DNA of 24,644 bases, from assembly GCA_030620115.1 (NCBI GenBank), contig JAUXFG010000046.1, forward strand, positions 1 through 24,644, in the 5' to 3' direction. The DNA is from Candidatus Fermentibacterota bacterium (lineage in GTDB: Bacteria > JAFGKV01). Made by a program: the position numbers and the translations under genes. The notes below the pieces were generated by a model. The model worked only from the letters and a program-made list of their open reading frames with translations, did no database searches and was not told the DNA's origin. Shown here in pieces: positions 23,431 through 24,644 of this stretch (its first letter is position 1; each line of letters begins with the position of its first letter).

Positions 23431-24538
23431 GGGGGTTCGTAACGCTTACGTGGACTTTGAGAAGATCACGAAGTTCATCTCTATCCAACGATGCAAGCGC
23501 AGACGAATTCTGCGCCAGGGAAAGGAGATGGCGCTGCGCGACACGAACACGGCCTTGAACACGCTTGTCCTGCAATTCGATTTCTTTATGGTTCCCGATG
23601 TTCTCAAGAAAGGTGATTATCTGCCTCGATCGGTTCTCCTGGTAGTACAGCTCATCAAGGAAGATCATGAACTGCGGAAAGGTGTTTCGGCACCCCGCAT
23701 CCATATCCAGAATGGCCTGAATGAGTGCGGGGATGTACCCGTCAACCACAAGATCCCACCCTATGATATCTGTTCTTCCCTTCCCGTGTCGCCCACGGAA
23801 ATCATGAAGCCAAAGAATGTGGTATACTTCGGTCTCTTTGATCATTCTCTTGAGTTCGGTATGAAACTGCTCGTTGACCAGATATCTGATATCATTCGTG
23901 TGGGTGAACCGCTTTCGGGTCAATTGCTCCATGACCCGATCCCATTCTTCCTGCGTGTCATACTGCTCGGAGCGAAGACCATAGTTCAGCGGAAGCCAGA
24001 CCAGTCGTGACTGATAAAGCCAGAAAAGGTATGATTGGAACCACCTATCGCGACTGTTCTTCGAAACCCGATCGAGCTGTCTCAAAACCCTTCTGAAAAT
24101 CTCGCGCGCGTGGGCAAGCTGACGATCTGCGATGTGCGGATCGAGACGGGAGAAATGCCGCTCCTGAGCCAGGTAGGATTCGAACTCCTGAAGAGCGGCC
24201 TGAGTGTAGCCTCCCAAACGATGGGGCCGCTTGTTCTGTCCGAAGAGCCGATTGAAGGGGATGACAACCCGTTGCAGGAGCACGGCCTCGGCCTTCTGGG
24301 CGAGGATGTCTCCCTGTTCTACGTCTCCGTCAACAGCCAGCGCAAAGGCGTCGCTCAGTCCTTGGTGATAGATGGCGTCTTCTTCCAGGAATGTGTGCCC
24401 CTTTTCACGAATATGTACCCGGTATGCGTCAGCATCGGGGACGAAATTCTCTCCGAATTCAAAGCAAGGTGTCAGAAGCCGATCGAGCCACAACATTGCG
24501 TGCTCCACCTCTTCGATACGCGTGCTTAGTGAAGGCAC
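23192..24538 (-). CDS. Phospholipase D-like protein, N-terminal part (frameshifted)
   Basis: N-terminal half of the same PLD-like protein. The first HKD motif is DHRKITFRD (about residue 382; HxK then Asp four residues on), preceded by HVSVTNPHDPAF and followed by GEAIFTGKGVGEHY. ILWLHDFRGRHGKGRTDIIG and FMIFLDELYY also look conserved. Real homology ends at EDRSILVRG near 23265. The last ~22 residues (ARSARPQGRG onwards) are out-of-frame sequence. No signal peptide is seen. The start is uncertain: GTG 24538 has no ribosome site, and the next Met is residue 15 (MLWLDRLLTP). Such proteins hydrolyse or transfer phosphodiesters, but large members like this are poorly characterised. Confidence 0.68.
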   Translation of the reverse strand: MPSLSTRIEEVEHAMLWLDRLLTPCFEFGENFVPDADAYRVHIREKGHTFLEEDAIYHQGLSDAFALAVDGDVEQGDILAQKAEAVLLQRVVIPFNRLFGQNKRPHRLGGYTQAALQEFESYLAQERHFSRLDPHIADRQLAHAREIFRRVLRQLDRVSKNSRDRWFQSYLFWLYQSRLVWLPLNYGLRSEQYDTQEEWDRVMEQLTRKRFTHTNDIRYLVNEQFHTELKRMIKETEVYHILWLHDFRGRHGKGRTDIIGWDLVVDGYIPALIQAILDMDAGCRNTFPQFMIFLDELYYQENRSRQIITFLENIGNHKEIELQDKRVQGRVRVAQRHLLSLAQNSSALASLDRDELRDLLKVHVSVTNPHDPAFTADATIRDHRKITFRDVFERDPGLGEAIFTGKGVGEHYSGSGWEDRSILVRGARSARPQGRGSETPQKPGFSCV

Positions 24539-24606
24539 AAAAATAAACTACCATTCTTGAGGGGAACTTATCGCGGCTGGGAATCATACCACTCTGTTTT
24601 GTGATG

Positions 24607-24622
24607 TAGTAACCCATTACTA
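24607..24622. promoter_or_regulatory. Short inverted repeat upstream of the PLD-like gene
   Basis: TAGTAA-CCCA-TTACTA, a perfect 6-bp stem with a 4-base spacer, lies about 70 bases before GTG 24538. It could be an operator half-site pair, but chance is quite possible. Confidence 0.2.
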
Positions 24623-24644
24623 GACAATGCATTTTGGCTCTTGA

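Overview
This window reads as a moderately GC-rich, densely coded bacterial chromosome segment. No RNA gene, CRISPR array or phage gene was recognised. Two secreted proteins end in FlgD-Ig/type IX-like C-terminal domains (13113-14969 and 15854-18178), and one of them also carries a lamin-tail-like domain. That combination, with an LPS-type heptosyltransferase, suggests a Gram-negative of the FCB group or an allied candidate phylum (Eisenbacteria/Krumholzibacteria/Latescibacteria-like). The phylum is an inference from domain style only.

Layout. (1) 1-3456, minus strand: an AmmeMemoRadiSam operon. A Memo-AMMECR1 fusion is followed by a DUF362 protein and a radical SAM enzyme cut by the window edge. 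All three carry apparent export signals, two of them twin-arginine. (2) 3710-9043, minus strand: a tightly packed operon of SGNH hydrolase, Wzx-like flippase, WaaF-like glycosyltransferase (broken by an in-frame TAG) and phosphoglycerate mutase gpmI. (3) 9092-10705, plus strand: a divergent GT39/ArnT-type membrane glycosyltransferase. (4) 10717-12883, minus strand: an ATP-grasp ligase and a TagB/TagF-like transferase, with their own promoter. (5) 13113-15023, minus strand: a secreted multidomain protein with a related promoter and a clear terminator. (6) 15312-18178, plus strand: a zinc-ribbon TrmO/UPF0066-like protein overlapping a secreted GH51 arabinofuranosidase by ATGA. (7) 18273-22091: a repeat-rich zone holding a 91-residue ORF, a DUF6544-like membrane protein, a beta-rich protein and a metallophosphoesterase. 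(8) 22096-24538, minus strand: a phospholipase D-like gene split by a one-base frameshift.

The most notable signal is a family of terminal-inverted-repeat elements, which I have not seen named. Ends read RCCCGGACTTCTCACC and are flanked by TA. I count eight full or partial copies. One full copy lies inside gpmI and is read in frame, adding exactly 65 codons near the N-terminus of this glycolytic enzyme. Another fragment supplies the stop codons of two convergent genes. One copy is nested inside another. Two ends in inverted orientation bracket a small ORF. TA flanks and short TIRs suggest an IS630/Tc1-mobilised MITE, behaving like the Rickettsia palindromic elements that insert into proteins.

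Genes of regions 2-4 appear to build and modify a surface glycan (acyl or sugar modification, flipping, core-sugar transfer, polyol-phosphate transfer). Regions 5-6 are secreted polysaccharide-related proteins. Two point lesions (waaF TAG, PLD frameshift) could be real decay or assembly errors.
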